Origin: Planctomycetota bacterium
GTDB lineage: Bacteria; Planctomycetota; Planctomycetia; Pirellulales; Pirellulaceae
DNA: 21,669 nt
Reading direction: 5' to 3'
Assembly (NCBI GenBank): GCA_026692885.1
Contig: JAPLNJ010000283.1
Span: forward strand, 1-21,669
In this document: in pieces, positions 7,212 to 14,010 of the stretch
Numbering within the stretch: position 1 is the first letter of the stretch
Layout: the number at the start of each line of letters is the position of its first letter
Translations under genes and position numbers: made by a program
The notes under the pieces: generated by a model
Databases searched by the model: none
What the model was told of the DNA's origin: nothing
The model's input: the letters and a program-made list of their open reading frames with translations, nothing else

Positions 7212-7844
7212 ATGATCGCTCCCGCGAAGTCGCGTCGTCCCCGAAAATCGGTCCCCGCATGGCACGCCAAGTTCTTGGAAATGATGCCGGCCATCAAGGC
7301 CCACGCCAAGATCGCCTTCCGTCACCTCGACCCCGAAGCCCGTGAGGAGGCCATCCAGGAGGTCGTGTGCAACGCTTGCTGCGCGTTCAGCAGACTGGTC
7401 GAACTCGGAAGGACGGACTTGGCCTACCCGAGCCCGTTGGCCCGGTACGGTGTGGCGCAGGCCAAGGACGGTCGCAAGGTCGGCGGCCACTTGAACTGCA
7501 AGGATGTGTTGTCGGAGCACTGCCAGCGCCGGAAACATTTGACCATCGAACGGCTGGACAAGTTCGACGCCGAAACCGACGCCTGGGAGGAAATCCTGGT
7601 CGAGGACAAGCACGCGGGGCCGGCCGATATCGCCGTCAGCCGGCTCGACTTCGCCGCTTGGCTGCGGACCCTGCCGAGCCGATTGCGAAAGATCGCCAAG
7701 GTCCTGGCCACGGGAGAAAACACGGGGGCGGCAGCAAGGGCGTTTCGCGTCTCCCCAGGCCGAATCTCGCAGCTCCGCAACGAGCTGCGTACCGGCTGGC
7801 TTCGCTTCCGCGGAGACGCGGACGGTGACGCCGTGCCGGCCTGA
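7212..7844 (+). CDS. sigma-like helix-turn-helix DNA-binding protein
   Basis: This is a 210-residue protein, basic at the N-terminus. The first part (AWHAKFLEMMPAIKAHAKIAFRHLDPEAREEAIQEVVCNA) resembles sigma-70 region 2 in its helix pattern and in the AREEAIQEV segment. Residues about 150-192 (LPSRLRKIAKVLATGENTGAAARAFRVSPGRISQLRNEL) form a clear region-4-like HTH, with the turn at AARAFRVSPGRISQLR. The middle is unrecognised. ATG 7212 has AAGGAG 8 nt upstream. It is the first gene of the rightward cassette and probably its transcriptional regulator, or an orphan sigma-like protein. A classical ECF sigma factor is less likely because the -10 binding region is not well conserved and the protein is longer between the two regions. 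Confidence 0.7.
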   Translation: MIAPAKSRRPRKSVPAWHAKFLEMMPAIKAHAKIAFRHLDPEAREEAIQEVVCNACCAFSRLVELGRTDLAYPSPLARYGVAQAKDGRKVGGHLNCKDVLSEHCQRRKHLTIERLDKFDAETDAWEEILVEDKHAGPADIAVSRLDFAAWLRTLPSRLRKIAKVLATGENTGAAARAFRVSPGRISQLRNELRTGWLRFRGDADGDAVPA

Positions 7845-8210
7845 TTCCCTGGCACATTTCAAACGACGTCTTGAATGATTTTTCCAACGCCTCCGAGCTT
7901 CTCCATCTTCCGTCGTATGGGGCTGAATGGCGGCGGGTCCTGGTTCCCTTCCGGTTCTGCCGCCCAATCCCACCGCTGAGGCCCGCAGATCGTCCGTAGC
8001 TTTCTTGGTCGCCCCAAGACGACCAACGGAGCCTGATCGGCTGTCGGGGCGTTCAGCGGGCCAGCCAGGGGCCTCTAACGCGATTTGTCCCCCGAAAACG
8101 GGACAAAATGCACATCTCGCCCCATCCCTGGGCACCTAAGCGTCCGAGCGAGTGCTTCGCCTGGCATCCGTCTTATCCATCCACCGTCTCCCGAAAGGAT
8201 CAACCATCGA
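7845..8210. other. 366-nt intergenic stretch with an operator-like repeat
   Basis: I see no gene here. The notable element is the interrupted palindrome at 8084-8107. The short membrane-protein gene begins at 8211 with a GAAAGGA site directly before it. The longer frame that begins at 8085 and reads into that gene is not supported by a ribosome site. Confidence 0.55.
8084..8107. promoter_or_regulatory. operator-like inverted repeat TTTGTCCC-n8-GGGACAAA
   Basis: TTTGTCCC (8084-8091) and GGGACAAA (8100-8107) are perfect inverted copies separated by 8 nt. The spacing, one helical turn and a half centre to centre, fits a dimeric repressor. It lies about 100 nt upstream of the first gene of the Ycf35/Ycf46 group. 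The sigma-like HTH protein encoded just upstream is a possible binder; this is an inference. Confidence 0.45.
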
Positions 8211-8378
8211 ATGAGTCTAGGCAGTACCCCCGGCTCTGCCGGGATCACGATCATCATCGGCGCCTGCCTCGCTGTTGCCGCGATTATCACCGCGGTGACG
8301 GGAAGTTACGCCCACTGGCCATTCGTTGGCGCCGGCATCGTTGTCGGCCTTTGGGCTGTGGCGTCGATCAACAAATGA
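8211..8378 (+). CDS. small membrane protein, function unknown
   Basis: A 55-residue protein made almost entirely of two hydrophobic segments: ITIIIGACLAVAAIITAV (about 12-29) and FVGAGIVVGLWAVASI (about 38-53), separated by a short polar turn (TGSYAHWP). It should sit in the inner membrane as a hairpin. The ATG at 8211 has GAAAGGA about 11 nt upstream. The gene ends 10 nt before the Ycf35-like gene, so the two are probably co-transcribed. No family recognised; the hydrophobic pattern, ribosome site and spacing support it as real. Confidence 0.6.
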   Translation: MSLGSTPGSAGITIIIGACLAVAAIITAVTGSYAHWPFVGAGIVVGLWAVASINK

Positions 8379-8388
8379 AAGGAAAGAA

Positions 8389-8760
8389 ATGTCACACGTT
8401 GTCACCATAAAGACGACCGTGAAAGACGCGGCAGCCGTTCGTGTGGCGTGTCAGCGTCTCGGTCTGCCTCAGCCCGTCCAGGGCACCCACCGCTTGTTCA
8501 CCAGTTCCGCCACTGGCCTCGGCGTGCAGTTGACGGGCTGGCGGTATCCTGTCGTGTGCCACACCGACACCGGCCAGTTGGAGTTCGACAACTTCAAGGG
8601 CCACTGGGGCAACTCGGCGAAGCTCGATCAGTTCCTTCAAGCGTATGCCGTAGAACGCGCCAAGGCGGAAGCTCGTCGCAGGGGGCACCAGGTCACCGAA
8701 GCCAAGCTGTCGGACGGTTCCATCAAGCTGACCGTGCAGGTCAATGGAGGTACGGCATGA
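8389..8760 (+). CDS. DUF1257 / Ycf35-like protein
   Basis: This 123-residue protein opens with MSHVVTIKTTVKDAAAVRVACQRLGL, the typical start of the DUF1257 family (Ycf35 in algae and cyanobacteria). Further conserved-looking parts are GLGVQLTGWRYPVVCHTDTGQLEFDNFKGHWG (central) and FLQAYAVERAKAEARRRGHQV (helix, C-terminal). The family's biochemical role is not established. The start has AAAGGAAAG directly ahead. Its stop overlaps the next start in ATGA (8757-8760), where the DUF2997 gene begins, and the Ycf46-like ATPase gene follows. This trio is a recurring gene association, which supports the call. Confidence 0.88.
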   Translation: MSHVVTIKTTVKDAAAVRVACQRLGLPQPVQGTHRLFTSSATGLGVQLTGWRYPVVCHTDTGQLEFDNFKGHWGNSAKLDQFLQAYAVERAKAEARRRGHQVTEAKLSDGSIKLTVQVNGGTA

Positions 8761-8951
8761 CCAAGACCATCGAGATCGTCGTGTCGCCCAAAGGCGAAAC
8801 GACCGTGATGACCAAAGGCTTCGCCGGATCGTCGTGCCGGGATGCCGGCAAGTTCATCGAGCAGGCCCTGGGCCAACGCACCGGCGAGCAGCTCACGGCT
8901 GAGTTTCACCAGACGCAACAGGTCGAGCAGGCCGCGCAGCAGCGTTGCTGA
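8757..8951 (+). CDS. DUF2997 family small protein
   Basis: This 64-residue protein begins TKTIEIVVSPKGETTVMTKGFAGSSCRDAGKFIEQALG, which fits DUF2997: a two-strand hairpin with the SPKGET turn, then GF-G--C-D--KFIE-ALG. The C-terminus is a short glutamine-rich helix. DUF2997 proteins usually sit beside DUF1257 proteins, exactly as here; their function is unknown. Translation is coupled to the upstream gene through the ATGA overlap, and GGAGG lies about 5 nt ahead of the start. Confidence 0.85.
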   Translation: MTKTIEIVVSPKGETTVMTKGFAGSSCRDAGKFIEQALGQRTGEQLTAEFHQTQQVEQAAQQRC

Positions 8952-9006
8952 TCCTGTGTCGCTTTCCTCCCCAACTTCCCGAGCATCGTAACGCGAGGTT
9001 CATCTT

Positions 9007-10506
9007 ATGTCACTCAAACAACAACTCGCGGAGTACATCTCCGCTGCCTTCACCGGCTTGTGGGTGCAGTCGCACGAGCATGACGACGCCCTGACCGAAA
9101 TCGCCCAAATGTGCCGCGACCAGGAGTGGCGGCTCGCCATCTGGGACGTCGAACGCGGTCTGCATCTTCCCGGCCAGACCGACGGTCAGGCTGGGGACGC
9201 CGGTGGAAGCGATCCGCTGGCGGCCATCCGATCTCTGAACACGCTGGCGTCGGCCGACAGCTCTGCGCTGCTGGTCATGGTCAATGCACATCGCTTCATG
9301 CAGTCCGCGGAAATCGTGCAGGCCCTGGCTCAGCAGATCAGCTCCGGAAAGACCAACAGGACCTTTGTGGTTATCTTGTCCGCGGTGGTCGCCATCCCGA
9401 CCGAGCTGGAGAAGGTCTTCGTAGTCCTGGAGCACGAACTGCCGAGCCGGGAGCAGTTGGCTGAGATCGCCCGCGGCATCGCCGTGGAAGACGGCGAGCT
9501 GCCGGAAGGTCCGGAGTTGGAAACGGTGCTGGATGCCGCTGCCGGTCTGACCCGGTACGAGGCCGAAGCCGCGTATAGCTTGTCCCTGGTCCGTCATGGC
9601 CGCGTGGCGCCCGAAGCGATTTGGGAGCTGAAGTCGGGGATGCTAAAGAAAAGCGGCCTGCTGTCCCTGCACCGGAGCAGCGATGACTTCAGCAGCCTCG
9701 GCGGTCTCGCCGGGCTCAAAGCGTTCTGCAAACGGTCCCTGCTCCAGACCGGACGCGACAATCCGCTCAAGCGTCCGAGGGGCGTGTTGCTTCTCGGGGT
9801 TCCCGGGACCGGGAAAAGTGCTTTCGCCAAGGCCCTTGGCCGTGAAAGCCGCCGTCCCACGCTCATCCTGGACGTGGGCTCCCTGATGGGTTCGTTGGTC
9901 GGCTCCACGGAGGCGAACATCCGGCAGGCTCTGCGGATCGCCGACGCGATGGCTCCGTGCATCCTGTTCTGCGACGAAGTCGAGAAGGCGCTCAGCGGCG
10001 TGGCCAACTCCGGCCAGACTGACTCGGGCGTCTCGGCACGGCTGTTTGGTTCGCTCTTGACGTGGATGAACGACCACACCACGGACGTGTACCTGGTCGC
10101 GACCTGCAACGACATCAGCAAACTGCCGCCAGAGTTCGGAAGGGCCGAGCGGTTTGATGGAATCTTCTTCTTGAACCTGCCCGGTCCGCAGGAACGTCGC
10201 GTGATCTGGGATCTGTACCTGCGCCAGTTCGAGTTGGACCCGAAGCAGAAGCTGCCACTTGACGACATGTGGACTGGGGCCGAAGTACGGGCCTGCGCCC
10301 GCTTGGCTGCCTTGCTCGACGTGCCGTTGATTCAGGCTGCCCAGAACGTCGTGCCCGTGGCGGTGACGGCGGCCGAGTCGGTGGAGCGTCTGCGCACCTG
10401 GGCCAGCGGCCGGTGTCTGGATGCCGACGCTGGCGGGATTTACCAGGGTGGCGGCGCCAAGTCCACTGCGCGGCGAAAGGTCAGCCGCAATCCGCTGAAC
10501 AACTGA
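9007..10506 (+). CDS. Ycf46-like AAA+ ATPase
   Basis: This 499-residue ATPase has an N-terminal domain of about 225 residues (with ALLVMVNAHRFM and VVILSAVVAIPTELEK, the pattern of Ycf46-type proteins) followed by an AAA+ module. GVPGTGKS (264-271) is Walker A, ILFCDEVEKA (319-328) Walker B, ATCNDISKLPPEF (365-377) sensor 1, and GRAERFD (378-384) carries the two arginine fingers. The C-terminal tail is basic. Ycf46-type ATPases accompany Ycf35 in cyanobacteria and plastids, and the same trio here argues for a shared complex. ATG 9007 has GAGG 8 nt upstream. Strong hairpins follow the stop. All ATPase residues are intact. The substrate is unknown; a role in remodelling a protein or DNA complex is an inference. 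Confidence 0.9.
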   Translation: MSLKQQLAEYISAAFTGLWVQSHEHDDALTEIAQMCRDQEWRLAIWDVERGLHLPGQTDGQAGDAGGSDPLAAIRSLNTLASADSSALLVMVNAHRFMQSAEIVQALAQQISSGKTNRTFVVILSAVVAIPTELEKVFVVLEHELPSREQLAEIARGIAVEDGELPEGPELETVLDAAAGLTRYEAEAAYSLSLVRHGRVAPEAIWELKSGMLKKSGLLSLHRSSDDFSSLGGLAGLKAFCKRSLLQTGRDNPLKRPRGVLLLGVPGTGKSAFAKALGRESRRPTLILDVGSLMGSLVGSTEANIRQALRIADAMAPCILFCDEVEKALSGVANSGQTDSGVSARLFGSLLTWMNDHTTDVYLVATCNDISKLPPEFGRAERFDGIFFLNLPGPQERRVIWDLYLRQFELDPKQKLPLDDMWTGAEVRACARLAALLDVPLIQAAQNVVPVAVTAAESVERLRTWASGRCLDADAGGIYQGGGAKSTARRKVSRNPLNN

Positions 10507-10521
10507 GCCTGGCCCAGGCTC
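10505..10521 (+). repeat. perfect hairpin at the stop codon of the ATPase gene
   Basis: GAGCCTGG (10505-10512) and CCAGGCTC (10514-10521) are exact inverted copies around one C. The stem begins inside the stop codon TGA and sits just ahead of the terminator at 10530. Together they could form two tandem hairpins. Confidence 0.5.
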
Positions 10522-10529
10522 ATCACCAC

Positions 10530-10573
10530 AACGCCGGCAGACGGTCCATCACGGATCGCTTGCCGGCGTTTTT
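10530..10573 (+). terminator. rho-independent terminator after the Ycf46-like gene
   Basis: AACGCCGGCA (10530-10539) is the exact inverse of TGCCGGCGTT (10561-10570), and the right arm runs into a TTTTT tract (10569-10573). The 21-nt loop is long, so it may be a weak or attenuating terminator. The next gene begins only 20 nt later with its own ribosome site, so some read-through is likely. Confidence 0.65.
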
Positions 10574-10592
10574 CGTTTCTTGGAGACTCACC

Positions 10593-10880
10593 ATGACCAT
10601 CGAGTTCTGGCCGAAGCGATCGCTGAGGCCCAAACCTCGTCCCGTCGCGCAGGAGATGAAGCGGCGGGTGCGAAGACCAAAACTCCCCATCCGCGTCGGC
10701 AAGGCCCACCAGATGCTCTCGGCCGCCGTTCTGCTCGGCGATCACGAAATGGCGTCGTGGGTGGACTTGGTAGTGAAACGACACCAGGTCACCGGCACGC
10801 CGGAGCAACTGCTGGAGTTGTCGAAGCGGTTGGATGCCGTAATGGAACCGCTGCCAAGCGACTGTCCGATCCAAGCCTGA
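10593..10880 (+). CDS. hypothetical protein, basic N-terminus
   Basis: A 95-residue protein with a strongly basic first third (WPKRSLRPKPRPVAQEMKRRVRRPKLPIRVGK) followed by two or three amphipathic helices (HQMLSAAVLLGDHEMASWVDLVVKRH, TPEQLLELSKRLDAVM). No family recognised. A nucleic-acid-binding role would fit the charge but is only an inference. ATG 10593 has TTGGAG about 8 nt ahead. It follows the terminator at 10530 and precedes the 315-residue gene by 29 nt. Confidence 0.65.
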   Translation: MTIEFWPKRSLRPKPRPVAQEMKRRVRRPKLPIRVGKAHQMLSAAVLLGDHEMASWVDLVVKRHQVTGTPEQLLELSKRLDAVMEPLPSDCPIQA

Positions 10881-10909
10881 ACCTGCCCCTGTCTCGGAGA
10901 CCCCAGTCC

Positions 10910-11857
10910 ATGACCACGACACTGCTTGAAGAACCCGTTGTCCGTCCTTCGACCTCACCCTCACAACGCCTGCGCACGACGATGGCCGCCGTTCGCGTCT
11001 CGCTCAGTTGGTTCGGGACCCGCAAGACTTTGACCGCTGAACAGAAGTCTCAGGCGGCCGACACGTTCGGGGCGGAAGGTGCGTTCCTGTCGGCCGGAAA
11101 GAAGCTGCTGGACACCACTCACCCCGCGTTCAAGGCGGTGACCGCCGTCAAGGGCCGCATCGTCTCGTTGTGGAAGTCGATGTCGTTGCCCTACCCGGAA
11201 CCCGGCATCCGGCTGATTCGCCAAGATCAAATCGAGAGCTTCAATGACCAGCTCGAATCGCTGAAGACTGAACTCAACGAAGCCGTCCGGCAGCTTGACG
11301 AGCACTACACCGAACTGAAGTCGGCAGCCCGTGACCGGCTGGGCTCGCTGTACAACCCCGCGGACTATCCGGTCAGCTTGCGGGGGCTGTTCAGCGTGAC
11401 CCATGACTTCCCTTCGGTGGAACCCCCGGACTACCTGGCCCAACTCAGTCCAGACCTGTATCGGCGCGAGTGCGTGCGTGTCGCGGGCCGCTTCGATGAG
11501 GCGGTGCAGTTGGCTGAGCAAGCGTTTATGGAAGAACTGCAACAGCTCGTCGCGCATCTGACCGAACGGCTGACCGGCCAGGTCGATGGAAAGTGCAAGG
11601 TATTCAGGGATAGCGCGGTGGGCAACCTCAGCGAGTTTTTCCAGCGTTTCCGCCAGTTGAATGTCCGTAGCAACGACCAACTGGACAGCTTGGTTTCCCA
11701 GTGCCAGCAGGTCGTTCGCGGCGTCGAGCCGCAGTCACTGCGGGACAGCCAAGGTTTGCGGCAGCAGGTCGCTCAGCAACTGTCGCATGTCGAAAACGCG
11801 CTCGACACGCTGCTGGTGGACAGGCCGCGGCGCAACATCCTCCGCCGGCCCAAGTGA
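10910..11857 (+). CDS. hypothetical helical protein (DUF3150-like pattern)
   Basis: This 315-residue protein is mostly alpha-helical. Residues about 20-100 (VSLSWFGTRKTLTAEQKSQA, then GKKLLDT-HPAFKAVTAVKGRIVSLWKS, PYPEPGIRLI) resemble the N-terminal pattern of DUF3150, a family found in phages and plasmids beside AAA+ ATPases, but I cannot confirm this. Residues 105-150 and 195-300 contain long heptad-like helices (QIESFNDQLESLKTELNEAVRQLDEHY and VQLAEQAFMEELQQLVAHLTERL), probably coiled coil, ending in a basic tail (RPRRNILRRPK). ATG 10910 has GGAG about 10 nt upstream. Its stop overlaps a GTG that is in frame with the next gene. A structural or scaffold role is likely; no catalytic motif is seen. 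Confidence 0.7.
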   Translation: MTTTLLEEPVVRPSTSPSQRLRTTMAAVRVSLSWFGTRKTLTAEQKSQAADTFGAEGAFLSAGKKLLDTTHPAFKAVTAVKGRIVSLWKSMSLPYPEPGIRLIRQDQIESFNDQLESLKTELNEAVRQLDEHYTELKSAARDRLGSLYNPADYPVSLRGLFSVTHDFPSVEPPDYLAQLSPDLYRRECVRVAGRFDEAVQLAEQAFMEELQQLVAHLTERLTGQVDGKCKVFRDSAVGNLSEFFQRFRQLNVRSNDQLDSLVSQCQQVVRGVEPQSLRDSQGLRQQVAQQLSHVENALDTLLVDRPRRNILRRPK

Positions 11858-11868
11858 AGGTGACCAAC

Positions 11869-12114
11869 ATGCTGCTTGTCATCGCGCCGGACGGCACCAC
11901 TCGTTGCGTCTACGGCGAGGAGATCGACCTGCACAAGCTCGGGCAGGTCACCATCGCCCGCGGCTCCCACGTCGAGCCTGGCGATCGGGGGCAGTGGTGG
12001 GCCGACATGTCGCCGGTTTCCGGTCCACGGCTCGGACCTTACGCCCGCCGCAGTGAAGCCTTGCAGGCCGAAGTCTCTTGGCTGGAAGCCAACTGGCTCT
12101 GTCCGGGTAGCTGA
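11869..12114 (+). CDS. hypothetical protein (81 residues)
   Basis: A short soluble protein: LLVIAPDGTTRCVYGEEIDLHKLGQVTIARGSHVEPGDRGQWWADMSPVSGPRLGPYARRSEALQAEVSWLEANWL. The pattern of strands, then a helix with WLEANWL at the C-terminus, gives it a compact alpha/beta look; I recognise no family. I chose ATG 11869 because AAGG lies 6 nt ahead; an in-frame GTG at 11854 overlaps the upstream stop and is an alternative. A hairpin follows at 12144-12175. Confidence 0.65.
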   Translation: MLLVIAPDGTTRCVYGEEIDLHKLGQVTIARGSHVEPGDRGQWWADMSPVSGPRLGPYARRSEALQAEVSWLEANWLCPGS

Positions 12115-12143
12115 CGCCCGTCGTTGATCGTGTCCTCGCTCGC

Positions 12144-12175
12144 AGGCCATCGGGACATACGTGCCCCGGTGGCCT
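12144..12175 (+). terminator. terminator-like hairpin
   Basis: AGGCCA (12144-12149) pairs with TGGCCT (12170-12175), with an inner CGGG/CCCG stem, and is followed by a T-rich stretch (cttgtcgtttcttg). It lies in a 109-nt gap between two genes. It could end one transcript or only act as a processing hairpin. Confidence 0.4.
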
Positions 12176-12223
12176 CTTGTCGTTTCTTGCCTGAACTGTC
12201 GGCCTAAACCCGAAAGGTATCCC

Positions 12224-12439
12224 ATGACCCAACACCAACTCAACACCGCCGTGGCTGTGGCCACAGGCGAATCTCCATCCGTAATCCGCCGCTGCGGTTT
12301 TGGCATCGCTGACCCGTTGGATGTCAACTTCGATCCCGAACCCAGCGATGTCCCGCTCCAGTGGCTGGAAGAGCAGATGCAGGAAGAAGAACAGTCCCTG
12401 CGTTCGCTTCCCCGCCATCGCAATCCCGATGGCGCGTAG
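12224..12439 (+). CDS. hypothetical acidic protein (71 residues)
   Basis: A short acidic protein, MTQHQLNTAVAVATGES, then VIRRCGFGIADPLDVNFDPEPSDVPLQWLEEQMQEEEQSLRSLPRHRN. The central part (R-CGFG-ADPL-V-F-PEP) resembles short planctomycete proteins of unknown function, judged only from general pattern. No signal peptide or membrane segment. ATG 12224 has AAGG about 6 nt ahead. It sits between two gene groups and is 49 nt from the clamp-like gene. Confidence 0.6.
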   Translation: MTQHQLNTAVAVATGESPSVIRRCGFGIADPLDVNFDPEPSDVPLQWLEEQMQEEEQSLRSLPRHRNPDGA

Positions 12440-12488
12440 CCCTCGGCCAGAGTCAAGCATCCCCTTCATTCAAACAAGGAACCCCATT

Positions 12489-13913
12489 TTGATCACCATC
12501 ACCCGTTTGCTGGCCCGCCAACTGCGGGCCGTTCTTCGTCGGGCCGGCATCGGCAAGGCGCATGGAGGCTACGGCCAGCGGGCCCTATTCCTGGCCAACG
12601 GCGACACGTTGCACATCCGAGCGATGTCGTACATCGCGGCCGTTGAATACCAAGCTGCCTACCAGGGCGGTACCGTCGAAGCGTTGGTGCCGGTGGACCT
12701 GCTCGCTGCGTGCGAAGGCACCCGTCCCGATCCGGTGGAGCTGGATTTCAGCGTTGCCGACAAGGTCACCGCATCCTGGACCGATAAGCGAGTCCCCGTC
12801 CTGCGGGACTTCGCCACGTCCACGCCGAACGACACGCTGCCGCCGTTCCCGTCGCTGCCGGACACCTTCGCCAGCAACGATCCAGGACTGTGGACCGCGT
12901 TGCGGGAGGCCGCGGCCACCACGGACCAACAGCCGCACCGTTTCGCCCTGAGCTGCGTGCAGTTGGGCGGCACCAGCGGCAAGATCGTCGCCACGGACGG
13001 ACAGCAAGCCTTGGTCCAGTCGGGTTTCACGTTTCCCTGGGGCGGCGACGTGCTGGTGCCGGCCTCCGGTATCTTCGGCAGTCGAGAACTACCCGCCGAT
13101 CAGCCGATCAATGTCGGAAAGACGGAGGATTGGGTCACGTTCAGCACCGGGCCGTGGGCGATCAGCCTGAAGCGGGAGAAGGAAGCCCGGTTTCCTGATG
13201 TCACTCGACACATCGGCGATCCGGTTGTGGCTGCCTCCCATCTTCGCATCACGGACAGCGACGGCGACTTTCTGAACGATGCCTTGCCGCGGTTGCCATG
13301 CGAGGACAACACGAACTGTCCGATCACCCTCGACCTGAACGGCCAGGTGCTGATCCGCGGCAAAGCCGCCGACCAGGCCCGAGCGACTGAGCTGGCGTTG
13401 TCGAACTCGCGGCTGGAGGGCGATCCCATCACGATCAACTCGAACCGCGAGTATTTGCTACGTGCCCTGCGGCTTGGCTTCCGAGACGTGCATCTGTACG
13501 GCCGAGATCAGCCCGTGCTCTGTGATGATGGCCGTCGCCAGTACGTTTTTGCGTTGCTGAACCCAGAGTCGCCAATCCCCTCTCGTCCCGATCTGATCCG
13601 CATCGCGTCGATCCAGCGTCAGACTGACGACGCGAGCGGGCGTCCACAACAACCAAGGAGAAAGATCACCGTGTCCGAACCCACAACGCAATCCCCGCCC
13701 ACCGGCGACAAGACCGCCACGAAGCCCAAGCGTTCGCCGGCGTCCACGCGGCCGTCGCCCATCGAGCAGGCCATCGCGTTCCGCGATGCCTTGCGTGCGG
13801 CCGTCGTCCAGGCCAACGAGTTGATCCGCAGCCTCAAGCAGCAGAAGCGTGAAGCCCGCCTGGTGCAAACCACGCTGGCCTCGCTGAAGCAACTGCAAAA
13901 AGTCGGCGTCTAG
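12489..13913 (+). CDS. beta-sliding-clamp-like protein with C-terminal extension
   Basis: A 474-residue protein whose core follows the DNA polymerase III beta-clamp pattern. Residues about 35-80 (RALFLANGDTLHIRAMSYIAAVEYQAA) fit the first clamp domain. Residues about 155-240 (FALSCVQLGG-SGKIVATDGQQALVQSGF, VLVPASGIFG, then WAISLKREKEARFPDVTRHI) match the R-AL...ATDG-RLA...-LVP...LI-G-FPDY pattern of the second. Residues 310-400 may be the third. The last 80 residues are a Pro/Thr/Lys-rich linker and a helix, absent from normal clamps. I chose TTG 12489 because AAGGA lies 8 nt upstream and the sequence before it is not clamp-like; no ATG fits. An AAGGAG-GTG inside the gene (13671) may start a separate short product. 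A clamp for a dedicated polymerase or nuclease is an inference; the chromosomal DnaN would normally be shorter. Confidence 0.7.
   Translation: MITITRLLARQLRAVLRRAGIGKAHGGYGQRALFLANGDTLHIRAMSYIAAVEYQAAYQGGTVEALVPVDLLAACEGTRPDPVELDFSVADKVTASWTDKRVPVLRDFATSTPNDTLPPFPSLPDTFASNDPGLWTALREAAATTDQQPHRFALSCVQLGGTSGKIVATDGQQALVQSGFTFPWGGDVLVPASGIFGSRELPADQPINVGKTEDWVTFSTGPWAISLKREKEARFPDVTRHIGDPVVAASHLRITDSDGDFLNDALPRLPCEDNTNCPITLDLNGQVLIRGKAADQARATELALSNSRLEGDPITINSNREYLLRALRLGFRDVHLYGRDQPVLCDDGRRQYVFALLNPESPIPSRPDLIRIASIQRQTDDASGRPQQPRRKITVSEPTTQSPPTGDKTATKPKRSPASTRPSPIEQAIAFRDALRAAVVQANELIRSLKQQKREARLVQTTLASLKQLQKVGV
13655..13673 (+). promoter_or_regulatory. in-frame internal ribosome site and GTG start
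   Basis: AAGGAG (13655-13660) precedes GTG (13671-13673) by 10 nt, in frame inside the clamp-like gene. It would make an 80-residue protein comprising the Pro/Thr-rich linker and C-terminal helix. It resembles the other ribosome sites of the cassette (AACAAGGAG before 14011). Either an independent short product or a remnant of two genes that fused. Confidence 0.45.
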
Positions 13914-13943
13914 CCCGCTGGACGCACGATGCCGCTGATCCAA

Positions 13944-13968
13944 GACCCGATCCACTCAGGATCGGGTC
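13944..13968 (+). terminator. perfect 10-bp hairpin between clamp-like and linker-protein genes
   Basis: GACCCGATCC (13944-13953) and GGATCGGGTC (13959-13968) are exact inverted copies around ACTCA. No T-run follows, so it may be a terminator of atypical kind or an mRNA-stabilising hairpin. The next gene starts 43 nt later with its own AAGGAG. Confidence 0.5.
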
Positions 13969-14010
13969 GCCCACCATGAGCACCATTACTTCCACAACAA
14001 GGAGTTCAAC

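Noticed and set aside
6499..7260. Longer start for the HTH gene (253 residues)
   Set aside because: The extra 183 residues look random and would fill the divergent promoter region; ATG 6711 has a ribosome site and begins at the domain.
6499..7844. An integrative element with an attachment site at the HTH genes
   Set aside because: The excisionase-like HTH hinted at this, but there is no integrase or recombinase gene and no direct repeat that I could find flanking the cassettes.
7083..8135. 350-residue open frame on the minus strand
   Set aside because: It is antisense to the sigma-like HTH gene and extends into two intergenic regions with random composition.
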